64,000 nt of DNA from a bacterium (GTDB taxonomy: Bacteria > Elusimicrobiota > Elusimicrobia > Elusimicrobiales > UBA9959): positions 62,001-126,000 of the forward strand of contig JAJYJH010000002.1 in the NCBI GenBank assembly GCA_021789695.1. The letters are read 5' to 3'. Position numbers and translations under genes: made by a program. A model generated the notes under the pieces. The model saw only the letters and a list, made by a program, of their open reading frames with translations. It was not told the DNA's origin and made no database searches. How positions within the stretch are numbered: position 1 is the first letter of the stretch; each line of letters starts with the position of its first letter. This document shows positions 16,641 through 25,943 of the stretch, piece by piece.

Positions 16641-18026
16641 TTACCTCCGCTGTTTAGCCAGTTTCCCCGCAAGCCCCGTATAATTACTGGGCGTAAGGCT
16701 CTTGAGTTCCGCTTTTACTCCGGGTCTGAGCTCGAGGCCGTCTATAAAATCCCTTATCTCTCCGGCGCCGACCGTCCTGCCGCGAGTGAACTTGCTGAGC
16801 AGTTCGTAAGGCCGGCCCGCGCGCTCGCGGCGCAGAACTGTCTGGACGCCCTCAGCGATGACCTCGGGGTGGGCCTCAAGTTCCGCCCGCGCGGCCGCCG
16901 GGTCCGGCGAGACGCGTAAGAACCCGGTCAGCAGCGAAGAATAGGCCGACAGGCAGTGGCCAAAAGCGACCCCGAAGTTGCGTTCCACCGTGGAATCGGA
17001 GAGGTCGCGCTGCAACCGCGAGACGGGCAGCTTGGCCGAGAAGAAGCCGAGCAGCGCGTTCGCCAGGCCCAGGTTGCCCTCGGCATTTTCAAAGTGTATC
17101 GGGTTCACCTTCTGCGGCATAGTGGAGGAGCCCACCTCCCCTGCCACGACTTTCTGCTTCGCCAGCCCGGCCGAGATGTAGCGCCACATATCCTGACTGA
17201 GGGCGATAAGTATAGTGTTGGCGCGGCGCAGCGCGTCAAAGAGCTCGGCGTAGGAATCGTGCGGTTCTATCTGCGTGGTAAAGGGGTTGTATTCCAGCCC
17301 GTCAAAGCTTTCGACGAACCCGCGGGAGAACCCGCGCCAGTCCACGCCGGGATAGGCGACCTGGTGCGCGTTGTAGTTGCCCGAGGCGCCGTTGAGCTTG
17401 GCGCAGATCCGCGCGGCCTTCAACTGCGTGACCTGGCGGGACAGCCTGGCGTGGAAGACGCGGAACTCCTTGCCGAAGGTCGTCGGCACGGCCGGCTGGC
17501 CGTGCGTGCGGGCCAGAAGCGGGGCTTCGGCGTACCTTATGGCCAGCGAGTCCAGCTCCGCCAGCACGGAGTCCAGGGCCGGCAGCAGTTCGCCGCGCAG
17601 CATGTCCCGCAGCATCAGAGCGTAGGAGATATTGTTAACGTCCTCGGAGGTCAGGCCGAAATGGACCAGTTCCAGCAGGTCTCCCATGCCGGCGCGGCGC
17701 AGACGCGACTTGAGGAAGTACTCCACCGCCTTCACGTCGTGGCGCGTAGCCGGGACTCCGCCCAGGCCCTTCTCTTCTATCGTTATAATCTCGCGCACTT
17801 GCGCGTCGGTAAGACGCGGCAGCTTCTCCAGGAACTTCTTTTCGGCCGGTTTCAGGCGGCGGGCCTTTACGCCGGGGGTCGCGCAGAGCCTGGCCAGGTA
17901 ACGGCATTCCACCAGCGCCCTGTAGCGGGCCAGCCCGGCCTCGCCGGCCAGCTCCGGCAAGCGGCCGGTCTTGCCGGCGTATCTGCCGTCCAGAGGACTT
18001 GCGGCATTAATGCTGCGCTCAGGCAT
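16641..18026 (-). CDS. purB: Adenylosuccinate lyase
   Basis: Cleaves adenylosuccinate to AMP and SAICAR to AICAR, so it acts twice in purine synthesis. 461 residues from the ATG giving MPERSINAASPLDGRY, which has GGAGGG three bases upstream; the longer frame adds 21 unconserved residues. The fumarase-superfamily signature GSSTMPQKVNP is intact. N-terminus and length fit the E. coli-type branch. Its leader carries a hairpin plus T-run that may attenuate transcription. Confidence 0.95.
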   Translation of the reverse strand: MPERSINAASPLDGRYAGKTGRLPELAGEAGLARYRALVECRYLARLCATPGVKARRLKPAEKKFLEKLPRLTDAQVREIITIEEKGLGGVPATRHDVKAVEYFLKSRLRRAGMGDLLELVHFGLTSEDVNNISYALMLRDMLRGELLPALDSVLAELDSLAIRYAEAPLLARTHGQPAVPTTFGKEFRVFHARLSRQVTQLKAARICAKLNGASGNYNAHQVAYPGVDWRGFSRGFVESFDGLEYNPFTTQIEPHDSYAELFDALRRANTILIALSQDMWRYISAGLAKQKVVAGEVGSSTMPQKVNPIHFENAEGNLGLANALLGFFSAKLPVSRLQRDLSDSTVERNFGVAFGHCLSAYSSLLTGFLRVSPDPAAARAELEAHPEVIAEGVQTVLRRERAGRPYELLSKFTRGRTVGAGEIRDFIDGLELRPGVKAELKSLTPSNYTGLAGKLAKQRR

Positions 18027-18035
18027 GGACCCTCC

Positions 18036-18080
18036 AAAAAGATACCCGTTCCGATGTTCGCAAGAACAGCCCGGAACGGG
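18036..18080 (-). promoter_or_regulatory. Terminator-like hairpin in the purB leader (candidate attenuator)
   Basis: CCCGTTCCG (18045-18053) pairs with CGGAACGGG (18072-18080), with an inner GTTC/GAAC stem. On the minus strand it is followed by TATCTTTTT and at once by the purB ribosome site. It lies between the purB -10 box and the ATG. Confidence 0.5.
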
Positions 18081-18092
18081 GTCTTGCAACTA

Positions 18093-18098
18093 ATTCTA
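18093..18098 (-). promoter_or_regulatory. -10 box of the purB-purA operon
   Basis: The minus strand reads TTTTG-G-TAGAAT. It gives a leader of about 60 bases containing the hairpin at 18045-18080. It faces away from the kinase promoter at 18136, about 40 bases off. Confidence 0.55.
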
Positions 18099-18135
18099 CC
18101 AAAATAGGGGAAGTCGTGGAAATCATAAGTTTTGG

Positions 18136-18141
18136 TACAAT
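18136..18141 (+). promoter_or_regulatory. -10 box of the PAS histidine kinase gene (leaderless start)
   Basis: TTTTG-G-TACAAT with seven bases to the ATG at 18149 and no Shine-Dalgarno between. Confidence 0.5.
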
Positions 18142-18148
18142 ATCGCTT

Positions 18149-19243
18149 ATGGAGAACAGCCCCGAGATCCGCGAGTTGCTGGCCACCGCGCTGGCCCAGA
18201 GCTGCGAGGTTTTCTTCCTGACGGACTCTTCGGGCACCATCCTCTACGTCAATCCAGCCTTCGAAGAACTGACCGGCTATTCCCGCCAGGAGGCCATCGG
18301 CAGCAAGCCCAGCCTGCTCAAGAGCGGGCAGATGGGGCGCGCTTTCTACCACGAGCTCTGGTCCACGATACGCTCTGGCAGGCACTGGAGCGGCCGGCTG
18401 GTCAATCGCCGCAAGGACGGCGCCACGTACGTGGACGAGCAGCGCATCTGCCCGGTCAGGGACGCGGATGGGAACATCAAGTACTATTTCTCCACGCGCC
18501 GGGACGTGACCCGAGAGCTGCAGTTGGAAGAGCAGCTCAACCAGAGCCAGAAGATGGAGTCGCTTGGCCTGCTGGCGGGACAGATTTCGCACGATTTCAA
18601 CAACCTGCTCACCGTCATCATCGGCTCCATGGAGTTGATTACGGAGGAATTGAAGGCCGGCTCGGTCGGCAGCAAACTCGCCGTCGAGATACTCCGCTCC
18701 TCCAAGGAATCTTCCTCGCTCATCAAAAACCTGATGGTTTTCGCGCGCCGGCACGAGAGCAACCCGACGCTGACCACGCTGAACGCCCCGCTCAACGAGC
18801 TCAAGCCGCTGCTGGACAGGCTGCTGGGCAAGGACATTTCCGTTGCCTACTCGCTCTCCGGCGACCTGACCCGGACGAAGATTGAGCCCGAGCACTTCAA
18901 GCAGGCTGTCATGAACCTGGCCGTCAACGCCCGGGACGCCATGGAAGGCCGCGGCGGGATATCGATAAAGACCTATAACTCCGGGCCCGACGGCGTCCCG
19001 CAGAATCTGCTGGGGGAGCGCTACTCCGTACTGGAGTTCTCGGACACGGGCCCCGGCATCCCGAAAGAGGCCCTGCCGCGCATTTTCGAGCCTTTCTTCA
19101 CCACGAAACCAAAGGGCAAAGGCACAGGTCTCGGCCTGTCCTCGGTCTACGGGATTGTCACGCAGAACAACGGGCACGTTTTCGTCGCGAACCGCCCAGA
19201 GGGCGGGGCCGTCTTCACCATCTACTTCCCCGCCGCGGAATGA
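18149..19243 (+). CDS. PAS-domain sensor histidine kinase
   Basis: 364 residues from the ATG at 18149. A GTG at 18116 is in frame, but the best -10 box would then lie inside the gene. One PAS domain (about 18-125: [21 protein letters not shown]) is followed by a dimerisation helix with phospho-acceptor H148 (ISHDFNNLL) and a HATPase domain with the N box ([11 protein letters not shown]), DTGPGIP, and [13 protein letters not shown]. No membrane segment, so it is cytoplasmic; the PAS ligand is unknown. It has no cognate regulator next to it, though two lone receivers lie at 8603 and 15084. It converges on purNH with six bases between. Confidence 0.9.
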   Translation: MENSPEIRELLATALAQSCEVFFLTDSSGTILYVNPAFEELTGYSRQEAIGSKPSLLKSGQMGRAFYHELWSTIRSGRHWSGRLVNRRKDGATYVDEQRICPVRDADGNIKYYFSTRRDVTRELQLEEQLNQSQKMESLGLLAGQISHDFNNLLTVIIGSMELITEELKAGSVGSKLAVEILRSSKESSSLIKNLMVFARRHESNPTLTTLNAPLNELKPLLDRLLGKDISVAYSLSGDLTRTKIEPEHFKQAVMNLAVNARDAMEGRGGISIKTYNSGPDGVPQNLLGERYSVLEFSDTGPGIPKEALPRIFEPFFTTKPKGKGTGLGLSSVYGIVTQNNGHVFVANRPEGGAVFTIYFPAAE

Positions 19244-19249
19244 TTCCCC

Positions 19250-21409
19250 TTAGTGCCTGAAGTGGCGCATGCCGGTCAGCACCATCGCCACACCCAATCT
19301 GTCCGCCGCCGCTATCACTTCCTTGTCCTTCACTGAACCGCCCGGTTGCACCACTGCGGAGGCGCCCATCTTCACCCCTTCCTCCAGAGCGTCGGGGAAA
19401 GGGAAAAAGGCGTCAGAGGCCATGACCATGGTCTCCGGCCTTGGGTTATCCTTCAAATAGGCCTCGTACTTATGGCCGGCCATGAAAACCGCGTCCACGC
19501 GCGACATCTGGCCGGCGCCTATGCCCACGGTCCTGCACGTGTCGGAAAAAACTATGGCGTTCGAGCGCACGTACTTGACGGCCGTCCAGGCGAAGCGCAG
19601 AGCCTCCTCTTCCTTAGGCGTGAGCTTGCGCTTGGTGACCGTTTCCCACCTCTCCCCCAGCAGTATGTCATCCTCGCCGCTGACCAGGACCTCCTCTCCC
19701 ACCGAGCGGAGCACCCGGTGCCCTTTCGGGAAAGGCTCCCATCTGAGCAGGCGCAGATTGGTCTTCCTGGCGAAGACCTGCAGGGCTTTCTCGTCGTAGT
19801 CCGGCGCGCAGATGACCTCCACGAACTTCCTGGAAAGGAACTCGGCTATACGGCCGTCCAGTTTCCTGTTGACCGCTATGATGCCGCCGAAGGCCGACAG
19901 CGGGTCGGAGCTCCAGGCTCTTTCGAAGGCCTCGGCGACGTCGGCGCCGGTGCCGACTCCGCACGGAGTGACGTGTTTAAAAATCACGGAGGCCGGCTTG
20001 TCGAATTCCTGCACCGCCTGCCAGGTGCCGTAGGCATCCAGGATATTATTGAACGACAGTCCTTTTCCCTGCAGCTGCCTGAAAGGCAGAGCCTCCCTGC
20101 GCGAGTACAGCGCACAGGCCTGGTGCGGATTCTCGCCATAGCGCAAGTCCCGCAGTTTGTTTAGGCGGATCTCCAGCCGGTCCGGGAAGACGGCCGAAGG
20201 CGAGAGCGTCCGGCTTATCTCTCCGTCGTAGGAGGCGGTATGAGAAAAAGCCTTTAGCGAAAGCGACTTCAACAGGTCCGGAGGCAGAACGCCCTTACCC
20301 TCCGAAAGCGCGGCCAGCACCCGGGCGTAGTCGCCCGGCGAGCTCAGCACGGCGACGGACTTCCAGTTCTTGGCGGCGGCCCGCAGCAGAGCCACGCCGC
20401 CGATGTCGATGTTCTCTATCAATTCGTCAGACCAGGGAGCGGCCTTTTTGGCGGTCTCCGCGAAGGGATAAAGGTTTACTACCACCATGTCCAGCGGCTC
20501 GATGCCAAACCTAAAAACGGTCTCCGCGTGCCCGGGGTCGTCGCGCTTATAGAGTATGCCCCCGTGAACCATGGGATGCAGCGTCTTCACGCGGCCGTCG
20601 AGCATCTCTGGGAAGCAAGTCAAAGTTTCAAGGGCGCGCACAGGCACCCCGGCTTCCTTGAGCGCCCTGTAGGTCCCGGAAGTGGAGACCAATTCCACGC
20701 CTTCCCTCACCAGGCCCCTGGCGAAGTCGAGCAGGCCGGTCTTATCCGAGACCGAGATCAACGCGCGGCGGACCTTCCCGTTCTCCGGGCCAGGAGGGGC
20801 GAGCTCGGCCCTCCCTTCGTTCAGCCTGAGCCGGCCCGAGCAGAAAAGCGCCGCCGCCTGCGGATATATCGCGAGCTCCGCGGAATTTACCCGCGCGGCC
20901 AGGGTCTCGGGGGTATCGCCCTGTAGCACCGGCACCGGCTGCTGCAGCGCGATGGGGCCTCGGTCGTAGTTCTCGTCTACGAAATGCACTGTGGCTCCGG
21001 TGACTTTCACCCCCGCCGCCAGAACAGCCTCGTGCACCTTTACGCCATAGTAGCCCTTGCCGCCGAAGGATGGCAGCAGGGCGGGGTGCACGTTGAGGAT
21101 GCGGGCTTTGTACTCGGAGAGCATTTTCGGCCCCAGCTTGAGCATATAGCCGGCCAGGCAGATCAGGTCGGCCTTGTGATCCAGGCAGAGCGAGGCCAGG
21201 TACTCATCGTGTTTGCCCGGGGCGAAATCCTTAGACTCCACCGCGCGCGCGGCGATACCGGCCTTCTCGGCCCTTAGCAGCGCCCCAGCTTCCTTCCTGC
21301 TGGAGACCACGAGGGTTATCCTGCCGTCGATGCGTCCCTCCCGGCAGGCGTCCATCAGCGCCTGCAGGTTCGTCCCGCCGCCAGAAGCAAATACCACGAT
21401 ATTCTTCAT
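19250..21409 (-). CDS. purNH: PurN-PurH fusion: GAR transformylase + AICAR transformylase/IMP cyclohydrolase
   Basis: 719 residues holding two enzymes. Residues 1 to about 200 are PurN ([26 protein letters not shown] with catalytic Asn and His; DENYDRGPI). After a short linker, about 213-719 is the bifunctional PurH: IMP cyclohydrolase ([19 protein letters not shown]) then AICAR transformylase ([21 protein letters not shown] region). The fusion joins steps 3, 9 and 10, which include both formyl-THF-dependent steps. The two are normally separate bacterial genes. Last gene of the pur operon. Confidence 0.94.
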   Translation of the reverse strand: MKNIVVFASGGGTNLQALMDACREGRIDGRITLVVSSRKEAGALLRAEKAGIAARAVESKDFAPGKHDEYLASLCLDHKADLICLAGYMLKLGPKMLSEYKARILNVHPALLPSFGGKGYYGVKVHEAVLAAGVKVTGATVHFVDENYDRGPIALQQPVPVLQGDTPETLAARVNSAELAIYPQAAALFCSGRLRLNEGRAELAPPGPENGKVRRALISVSDKTGLLDFARGLVREGVELVSTSGTYRALKEAGVPVRALETLTCFPEMLDGRVKTLHPMVHGGILYKRDDPGHAETVFRFGIEPLDMVVVNLYPFAETAKKAAPWSDELIENIDIGGVALLRAAAKNWKSVAVLSSPGDYARVLAALSEGKGVLPPDLLKSLSLKAFSHTASYDGEISRTLSPSAVFPDRLEIRLNKLRDLRYGENPHQACALYSRREALPFRQLQGKGLSFNNILDAYGTWQAVQEFDKPASVIFKHVTPCGVGTGADVAEAFERAWSSDPLSAFGGIIAVNRKLDGRIAEFLSRKFVEVICAPDYDEKALQVFARKTNLRLLRWEPFPKGHRVLRSVGEEVLVSGEDDILLGERWETVTKRKLTPKEEEALRFAWTAVKYVRSNAIVFSDTCRTVGIGAGQMSRVDAVFMAGHKYEAYLKDNPRPETMVMASDAFFPFPDALEEGVKMGASAVVQPGGSVKDKEVIAAADRLGVAMVLTGMRHFRH

Positions 21410-21455
21410 AGTCCTCCTGAAATCCGACTCCGCCGTGGATAAGGGCCAGTCAGCA

Positions 21456-22424
21456 TCACTTCAGCAAAACCTCGTTCTTTCCCTTCACAACTTCGCCGAC
21501 TACGACCGCGCCTTTCATTGTTCTCAGGGCGGTCTTCACAGCGGCGGGGCGCATGACCGCTATCATGCCTATGCCCATGTTGAAAGAATTCCACATATCG
21601 CGCTCCGGGATATCGCCCAAACGCTGTATCTCGCGCATGATGGGCGGGACTTCCCAGGAATCCTTCAGGACGACCGCGCCCATGGTCTTTGGCAGCGCCC
21701 GCGGCAGGTTGCCGGGTATGCCGGAGCCCGTGATGTGCGCGAGGGCGAGCACGTCGTGGCCCTGCCTGCGCAGCGCGGCGCGCAGCCTGTTTAGGTCCTT
21801 CACATAGATCTTCGTCGGGGTCAGCAGGCGCGCGGCGTATTTTTCCAGCAGCCCTTTCCTGTCCAGCACCTTGCGGATGAGCGAGAAGCCGTTGGAGTGA
21901 AAACCCGTGGACGGCAGGCCGACGAGGACGTCGCCGGGACGCACCTTGCGGCCATCAAAAGCCTCGGAGTTCCTGACTATGCCCACCGAGAAGCCGGCGA
22001 GATCGTATTCCCCCGCCTTGTAGAAGCCGGGCATCTCTGCGGTCTCGCCGCCAAGCAGCACGGATTCCCCCTGCCGGCAGCCTTCGAGGATGCCCTCGAT
22101 GATCTTTTTCGAGCGGGCGAGGTCGAGCCGGCCAGTGGCGTAGTAGTCCAGAAACAGCATGGGCCTGGCGCCGCAGCAGACCAGGTCGTTGACGCACATG
22201 GCGACGAGGTCTATGCCGATCGTGTCGTGCCTGTCCAAGAGAAAGGCGATTTTAAGTTTGGTGCCCACTCCGTCGGTGGAGGCGACCATGCTGTATTCGC
22301 CGCGGGTCTCCGGAATGCTGAGCAGTCCGGCGAAGCCTCCTATGGCCTTGGATTTTTTCTCCAGGAACTCGGTGAACCTGTCGGCCAGTTTTATATCCAC
22401 GCCGCTCTTCTTGTAGGTGGTCAT
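21456..22424 (-). CDS. purM: Phosphoribosylformylglycinamidine cyclo-ligase (AIR synthetase)
   Basis: Closes FGAM to AIR with ATP. 322 residues from the second of two tandem ATGs (MTTYKKSGVDIKLAD); the first is only one base from GGAGG. STDGVGTKLKIA, GIDLVAMCVNDLVCCGA and LPSTGFHSNGFSLIRKVL are PurM hallmarks. Slightly shorter than the usual 340-350. It is separated from purD upstream by an inverted-repeat element and from purNH by 46 bases. Confidence 0.94.
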   Translation of the reverse strand: MTTYKKSGVDIKLADRFTEFLEKKSKAIGGFAGLLSIPETRGEYSMVASTDGVGTKLKIAFLLDRHDTIGIDLVAMCVNDLVCCGARPMLFLDYYATGRLDLARSKKIIEGILEGCRQGESVLLGGETAEMPGFYKAGEYDLAGFSVGIVRNSEAFDGRKVRPGDVLVGLPSTGFHSNGFSLIRKVLDRKGLLEKYAARLLTPTKIYVKDLNRLRAALRRQGHDVLALAHITGSGIPGNLPRALPKTMGAVVLKDSWEVPPIMREIQRLGDIPERDMWNSFNMGIGMIAVMRPAAVKTALRTMKGAVVVGEVVKGKNEVLLK

Positions 22425-22459
22425 CATTCCTCCATTGATCCTGGTGCAAGATCCCGCGC

Positions 22460-22590
22460 GGGCTCGCAAGGACGCGCGTTATAAAGGCCGTCACAGAAAT
22501 CCGGGTTTGCGCAGCGCGAAAACCGAGTGACGAGGGGCGCGCGCGGTATGCGCGGCCCCGTGCCTGAAGAATGCGCGCCCTTGCGGGCCC
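22460..22590. repeat. Long inverted-repeat element, copy 2
   Basis: Arms 22460-22478 and 22572-22590 pair at 16 of 19 positions. The core 22514-22552 matches 7551-7589 of copy 1 (29 of 39), while the arms differ in sequence but are again self-complementary. The gap of 181 bases between purD and purM contains nothing else recognisable. Confidence 0.6.
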
Positions 22591-22605
22591 CTGACGCTCT
22601 TCCCA

Positions 22606-23856
22606 TCAAAGTCCTATATCCTTGCGGTACTGCATGCCTTCAAATTTTATGCCGGAGAGGGCTGCGTAGGCCTTCTCCCTGGCGTCCGCGACGTCACCGC
22701 CGCGGGCAGTAACGGCGAACACGCGGCCGCCCGCTGTCTCGTAGGCGTTGTCTTTCTTGACGGTACCAGCGTGAAAAACGTGCACTCCTTCGGGCGGCGC
22801 GTAAAGGCCGGTGATCCTCCTGCCTTTCTCCGGAGCGTCCGGATAGCCGGCCGCGGCGGCCACCACCGAGACGCAGACCCCGTCCTCCAGTTCAAGTTCC
22901 CTGCCCTCCAGTCTCCCTCCGGCGCAAGCGGCCAGCAGCGGCAGCAGGTCGCTTTTGAGCGCTGGCATGATGGCCTGGGTCTCCGGGTCCCCGAAGCGCA
23001 CGTTGAACTCCAGGACTCTAGGGCCGCGCGGGGTGAACATAAGCCCGGCGTAGATGACGCCGCAGAAATGGATGCGTTCGCGCTTTATGCCGTCCAGAAA
23101 GCGCCGGACGACCCGCGTCCTGATTGTCTCCATGTCCTCTTCTGATATCTCCACCGGGCAGACGGCGCCCATACCGCCTGTGTTGGGCCCGGCGTCGCCG
23201 TCCAGCAGACGCTTGTGGTCGCGCGCGGCGGGCAGCAGCAGCGCGCTCTCTCCGTCGGTGAGCGCCATCACCGAGGCCTCGCGGCCGGTCAGGAATTCCT
23301 CCATGACGACCTTGGAGCCGGAAGCGCCGAAAATGCGCCGCTCCATAAAGTCCTCCACGGAAGCCAGCGCCTCTTTCTCGTTCCGGCAGATGCGCACGCC
23401 CTTTCCGGCTGCCAGGCCGTCCGCCTTGATGACCACCGGATATTCGTTCACCGACCTTATCTTCTCCCTGGCGAACACCGGGGAGTAGAGTACGGTGAAA
23501 CCGGCGGTAGGGATGTCGTTTCGGTCCATGAACTCCTTGGCGAACTGCTTGGAGGCCTCCAGCATAGCCCCTTTCCGCGACGGGCCGAAGACCTTTACAC
23601 CCCTGGCCGAGAGAAAATCGGAGAGACCTTTGGCCAGCGGGGCCTCGGGGCCCACTACTACGAGGTCTATCTTTTCGGCCAGGCAGTAGGCGTAGATGCC
23701 GTCGTGGTCCTCCTGCTTCACCGGCGCGCAGGCCGCGAGCTCGGCTATGGCCGCGGACCCAGGTATGCAGTGCAGCCTGCCCAGTATCGGGCTCTGCTTT
23801 ATCTTCCAGGCCAGCGCGTGCTCGCGGCCCCCGGAACCTATGAGCAGTACGTTCAC
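22606..23856 (-). CDS. purD: Phosphoribosylamine-glycine ligase (GAR synthetase)
   Basis: ATP-grasp enzyme joining phosphoribosylamine and glycine, step 2 of purine synthesis. 416 residues. NVLLIGSGGREHALAWKI opens the N domain; YPVVIKADGLAAGKGV is the ATP-grasp nucleotide site; LLDGDAGPNTGGMGA and EFNVRFGDPETQAIMP are conserved. It overlaps purF by four bases. Glycine demand ties it to the gcv system nearby. Confidence 0.95.
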   Translation of the reverse strand: MNVLLIGSGGREHALAWKIKQSPILGRLHCIPGSAAIAELAACAPVKQEDHDGIYAYCLAEKIDLVVVGPEAPLAKGLSDFLSARGVKVFGPSRKGAMLEASKQFAKEFMDRNDIPTAGFTVLYSPVFAREKIRSVNEYPVVIKADGLAAGKGVRICRNEKEALASVEDFMERRIFGASGSKVVMEEFLTGREASVMALTDGESALLLPAARDHKRLLDGDAGPNTGGMGAVCPVEISEEDMETIRTRVVRRFLDGIKRERIHFCGVIYAGLMFTPRGPRVLEFNVRFGDPETQAIMPALKSDLLPLLAACAGGRLEGRELELEDGVCVSVVAAAAGYPDAPEKGRRITGLYAPPEGVHVFHAGTVKKDNAYETAGGRVFAVTARGGDVADAREKAYAALSGIKFEGMQYRKDIGL

Positions 23857-25196
23857 AGCGCCTCCATGTATTTTCCGGTGAAGCAGGAAACGCAGAAGTT
23901 CCTGTCCTTGTGCCCGCCGCAGGCCTCCACCAGGCTGGGCAAGCTCAGGTAACGCAGCGCGTCCGCGCCGATGAAGCGCTTTATCCCCTTCAGGTTAAGT
24001 TGGTTGGCGATGAGCTCCCCTTTCGTCGGGGTGTCTATGCCGAAATAGCACGGCGCGCCGATTGGCGGCGAGGCGATGGCCATTATTATCCTCTTGGCTC
24101 CGGCGCGCTTCAAGTCCTTCACTATCTTGCGGGATGTGGTGCCGCGCACCAGCGAGTCGTCTATCAGGATTATAGTCTTGCCCTTTATCACGTCCTTTAT
24201 CGGGGCGAGCTTCAGGTGGGCCGTGAACTCGCGCAGACGCTGGTCCGGCTGAATGAAGGAGCGCCCCGTGTAATGGTTGCGCATGAAGACGGTCTGATAT
24301 GGTATGCCTGATTCCTTGGCGTAGCCCAACGCGTAGACCGTGCCCGAATCCGGCACGCCGCTGACTAGGTCCGCCTTCACGCCGGCGAGTTCGCGGGCAA
24401 GCAGCGCACCTATCTCGTAGCGGGCGGTCTGCACCGAACGGCCCGCTACTACGGAGTCCGGCCTGGCGAAATAGACCTGCTCGAAGATGCAGCGGGTGAA
24501 CTTTTTCACGGGGGCGAAGCGGCGCGACTTCAACTTGCCGCCGGAGATGACCACCATCTCTCCCGGCTCCACCTCTCGCACGACTTGGCCCCCAGCCACG
24601 TCTATAGCGCAAGTCTCGGAGGCCAATATATAGGACTTGCCTATGCGGCCCAGCACCAGCGGTCTGTAGCCGTAGGGATCGCGCGCGCCTATAACCTTGC
24701 CGGGCACGAGGAACAGGAAGGCGTAGGCGCCGGAGAGCCTTGGGAGGTTCTTTGCGAACGTATCCTCCAGCGTGCGGCCGCGGTAGCGCGCCGCGAGATG
24801 CAGTATCACCTCGCTGTCGCTCGACGACTGGAAGATGGCCCCCTCCTTCTGCAGCTTCGCCTTGAGCCGGTCGGAGTTAGTGATATTGCCGTTGTGCGCC
24901 ACCGCCACCGCGCCGAGGCAGGAGTTCAGCACCAGCGGCTGCGCGTTCTTTATATGGCTGGAGCCAGTGGTGGAGTAGCGGATATGCCCTATGGCGTTCC
25001 TGCCGTTCAGGCCGCCCAGCACGTCGTTATTGAAGACCTCGTTGACCAGGCCCATTCCCGCGTAGTGCCTGAGCGTGCCGTGGTCGTCGGCCACGATGCC
25101 GGCCGATTCCTGGCCGCGGTGCTGCAGCGTGAACAGCCCGACGTAGGCCAGCCTCGACGCGTCCCTATTGTCCGTTATGCCGAATATTCCGCACAT
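23853..25196 (-). CDS. purF: Amidophosphoribosyltransferase
   Basis: First committed purine step: PRPP plus glutamine to phosphoribosylamine. 447 residues. The Ntn nucleophile is C2 right after the start Met (MCGIFGI), with no propeptide. The glutaminase has LQHRGQESAGI; the PRTase has ILIDDSLVRGTTSRKIV. Cys residues in FTRCIFEQVYFARPDS, GAPCYFGIDTPT and CVSCFTGKY match the positions of the [4Fe-4S] ligands in B. subtilis-type PurF, so an oxygen-sensitive cluster is likely. purQ lies three bases upstream. Confidence 0.95.
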   Translation of the reverse strand: MCGIFGITDNRDASRLAYVGLFTLQHRGQESAGIVADDHGTLRHYAGMGLVNEVFNNDVLGGLNGRNAIGHIRYSTTGSSHIKNAQPLVLNSCLGAVAVAHNGNITNSDRLKAKLQKEGAIFQSSSDSEVILHLAARYRGRTLEDTFAKNLPRLSGAYAFLFLVPGKVIGARDPYGYRPLVLGRIGKSYILASETCAIDVAGGQVVREVEPGEMVVISGGKLKSRRFAPVKKFTRCIFEQVYFARPDSVVAGRSVQTARYEIGALLARELAGVKADLVSGVPDSGTVYALGYAKESGIPYQTVFMRNHYTGRSFIQPDQRLREFTAHLKLAPIKDVIKGKTIILIDDSLVRGTTSRKIVKDLKRAGAKRIIMAIASPPIGAPCYFGIDTPTKGELIANQLNLKGIKRFIGADALRYLSLPSLVEACGGHKDRNFCVSCFTGKYMEAL

Positions 25197-25199
25197 GGT

Positions 25200-25943
25200 C
25201 TACCTCACATAGTCCACCGCATTCTTAAAAAACTGAAAGCCGGCCGCCTCGGCCCCGCGGACCGCCCCGGACCTGCCGGGGTTCTGCCAGGAAAAGAAAT
25301 TGCGCTCGGGATGCGGCATCAGGCCGAAGCAGGTGCCCGACCGGCTGCAGATGCCGGCGATGTCGAGCATGGAGCCGTTGGGGTTCTCCGCGTAGGTCAG
25401 CGCGTGCAGATCTCCGGCGGTTATCGCGCTTAGCACTTCCCTGTCCTCGACTATAAACTTGCCCTCGCCGTGGGCTATCGGCAGTTCTATCTCGTCGGGC
25501 AGACCTTTCGTGAAAATGCAGGGGCTGCGCCGGTTCACCTTGAGCCTCGTCCACTTGGCGATGAAATGGCCGCAGTCGTTGGTGTAGAGCGTCGAGAGCT
25601 GCGCGTTGGCCCTGTTCTCCGGCAAGAAACCGGTTTTCACTAGGATCTGGAAGCCATTGCAGATGCCTATCACCGGCCGGCGGCCCTTTATAAACTTTTT
25701 AAAATCCTTAGAGAGCCTGGCCATCTTGACGGCGTAGATCTTGCCGGCAGAGATGTCGTCGCCGTACGAGAAGCCGCCGGGGAAGGCCATGAGGTCGTAG
25801 TCCAGCACCTTTTTCTCCCCCGCCAGCAGCTGGTTGATATGCACTAGCTCCGGTTGCGCCCCGACGTATTTGAAGGAGTTGAACGTCTCGATATCGCAGT
25901 TCGTGGCGGTGCCGCGCAGTATTATCGCCCTGGGCTTCTTCAT
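25200..25943 (-). CDS. purQ: FGAM synthase glutaminase subunit
   Basis: Class I glutamine amidotransferase that gives ammonia to PurL. 247 residues. Catalytic C95 is in GICNGFQIL; the His-Glu pair is in LMPHPERNFF; FPGGFSYGDDISAG is diagnostic of PurQ. It overlaps purL by four bases, matching a PurSQL complex. Confidence 0.95.
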   Translation of the reverse strand: MKKPRAIILRGTATNCDIETFNSFKYVGAQPELVHINQLLAGEKKVLDYDLMAFPGGFSYGDDISAGKIYAVKMARLSKDFKKFIKGRRPVIGICNGFQILVKTGFLPENRANAQLSTLYTNDCGHFIAKWTRLKVNRRSPCIFTKGLPDEIELPIAHGEGKFIVEDREVLSAITAGDLHALTYAENPNGSMLDIAGICSRSGTCFGLMPHPERNFFSWQNPGRSGAVRGAEAAGFQFFKNAVDYVR

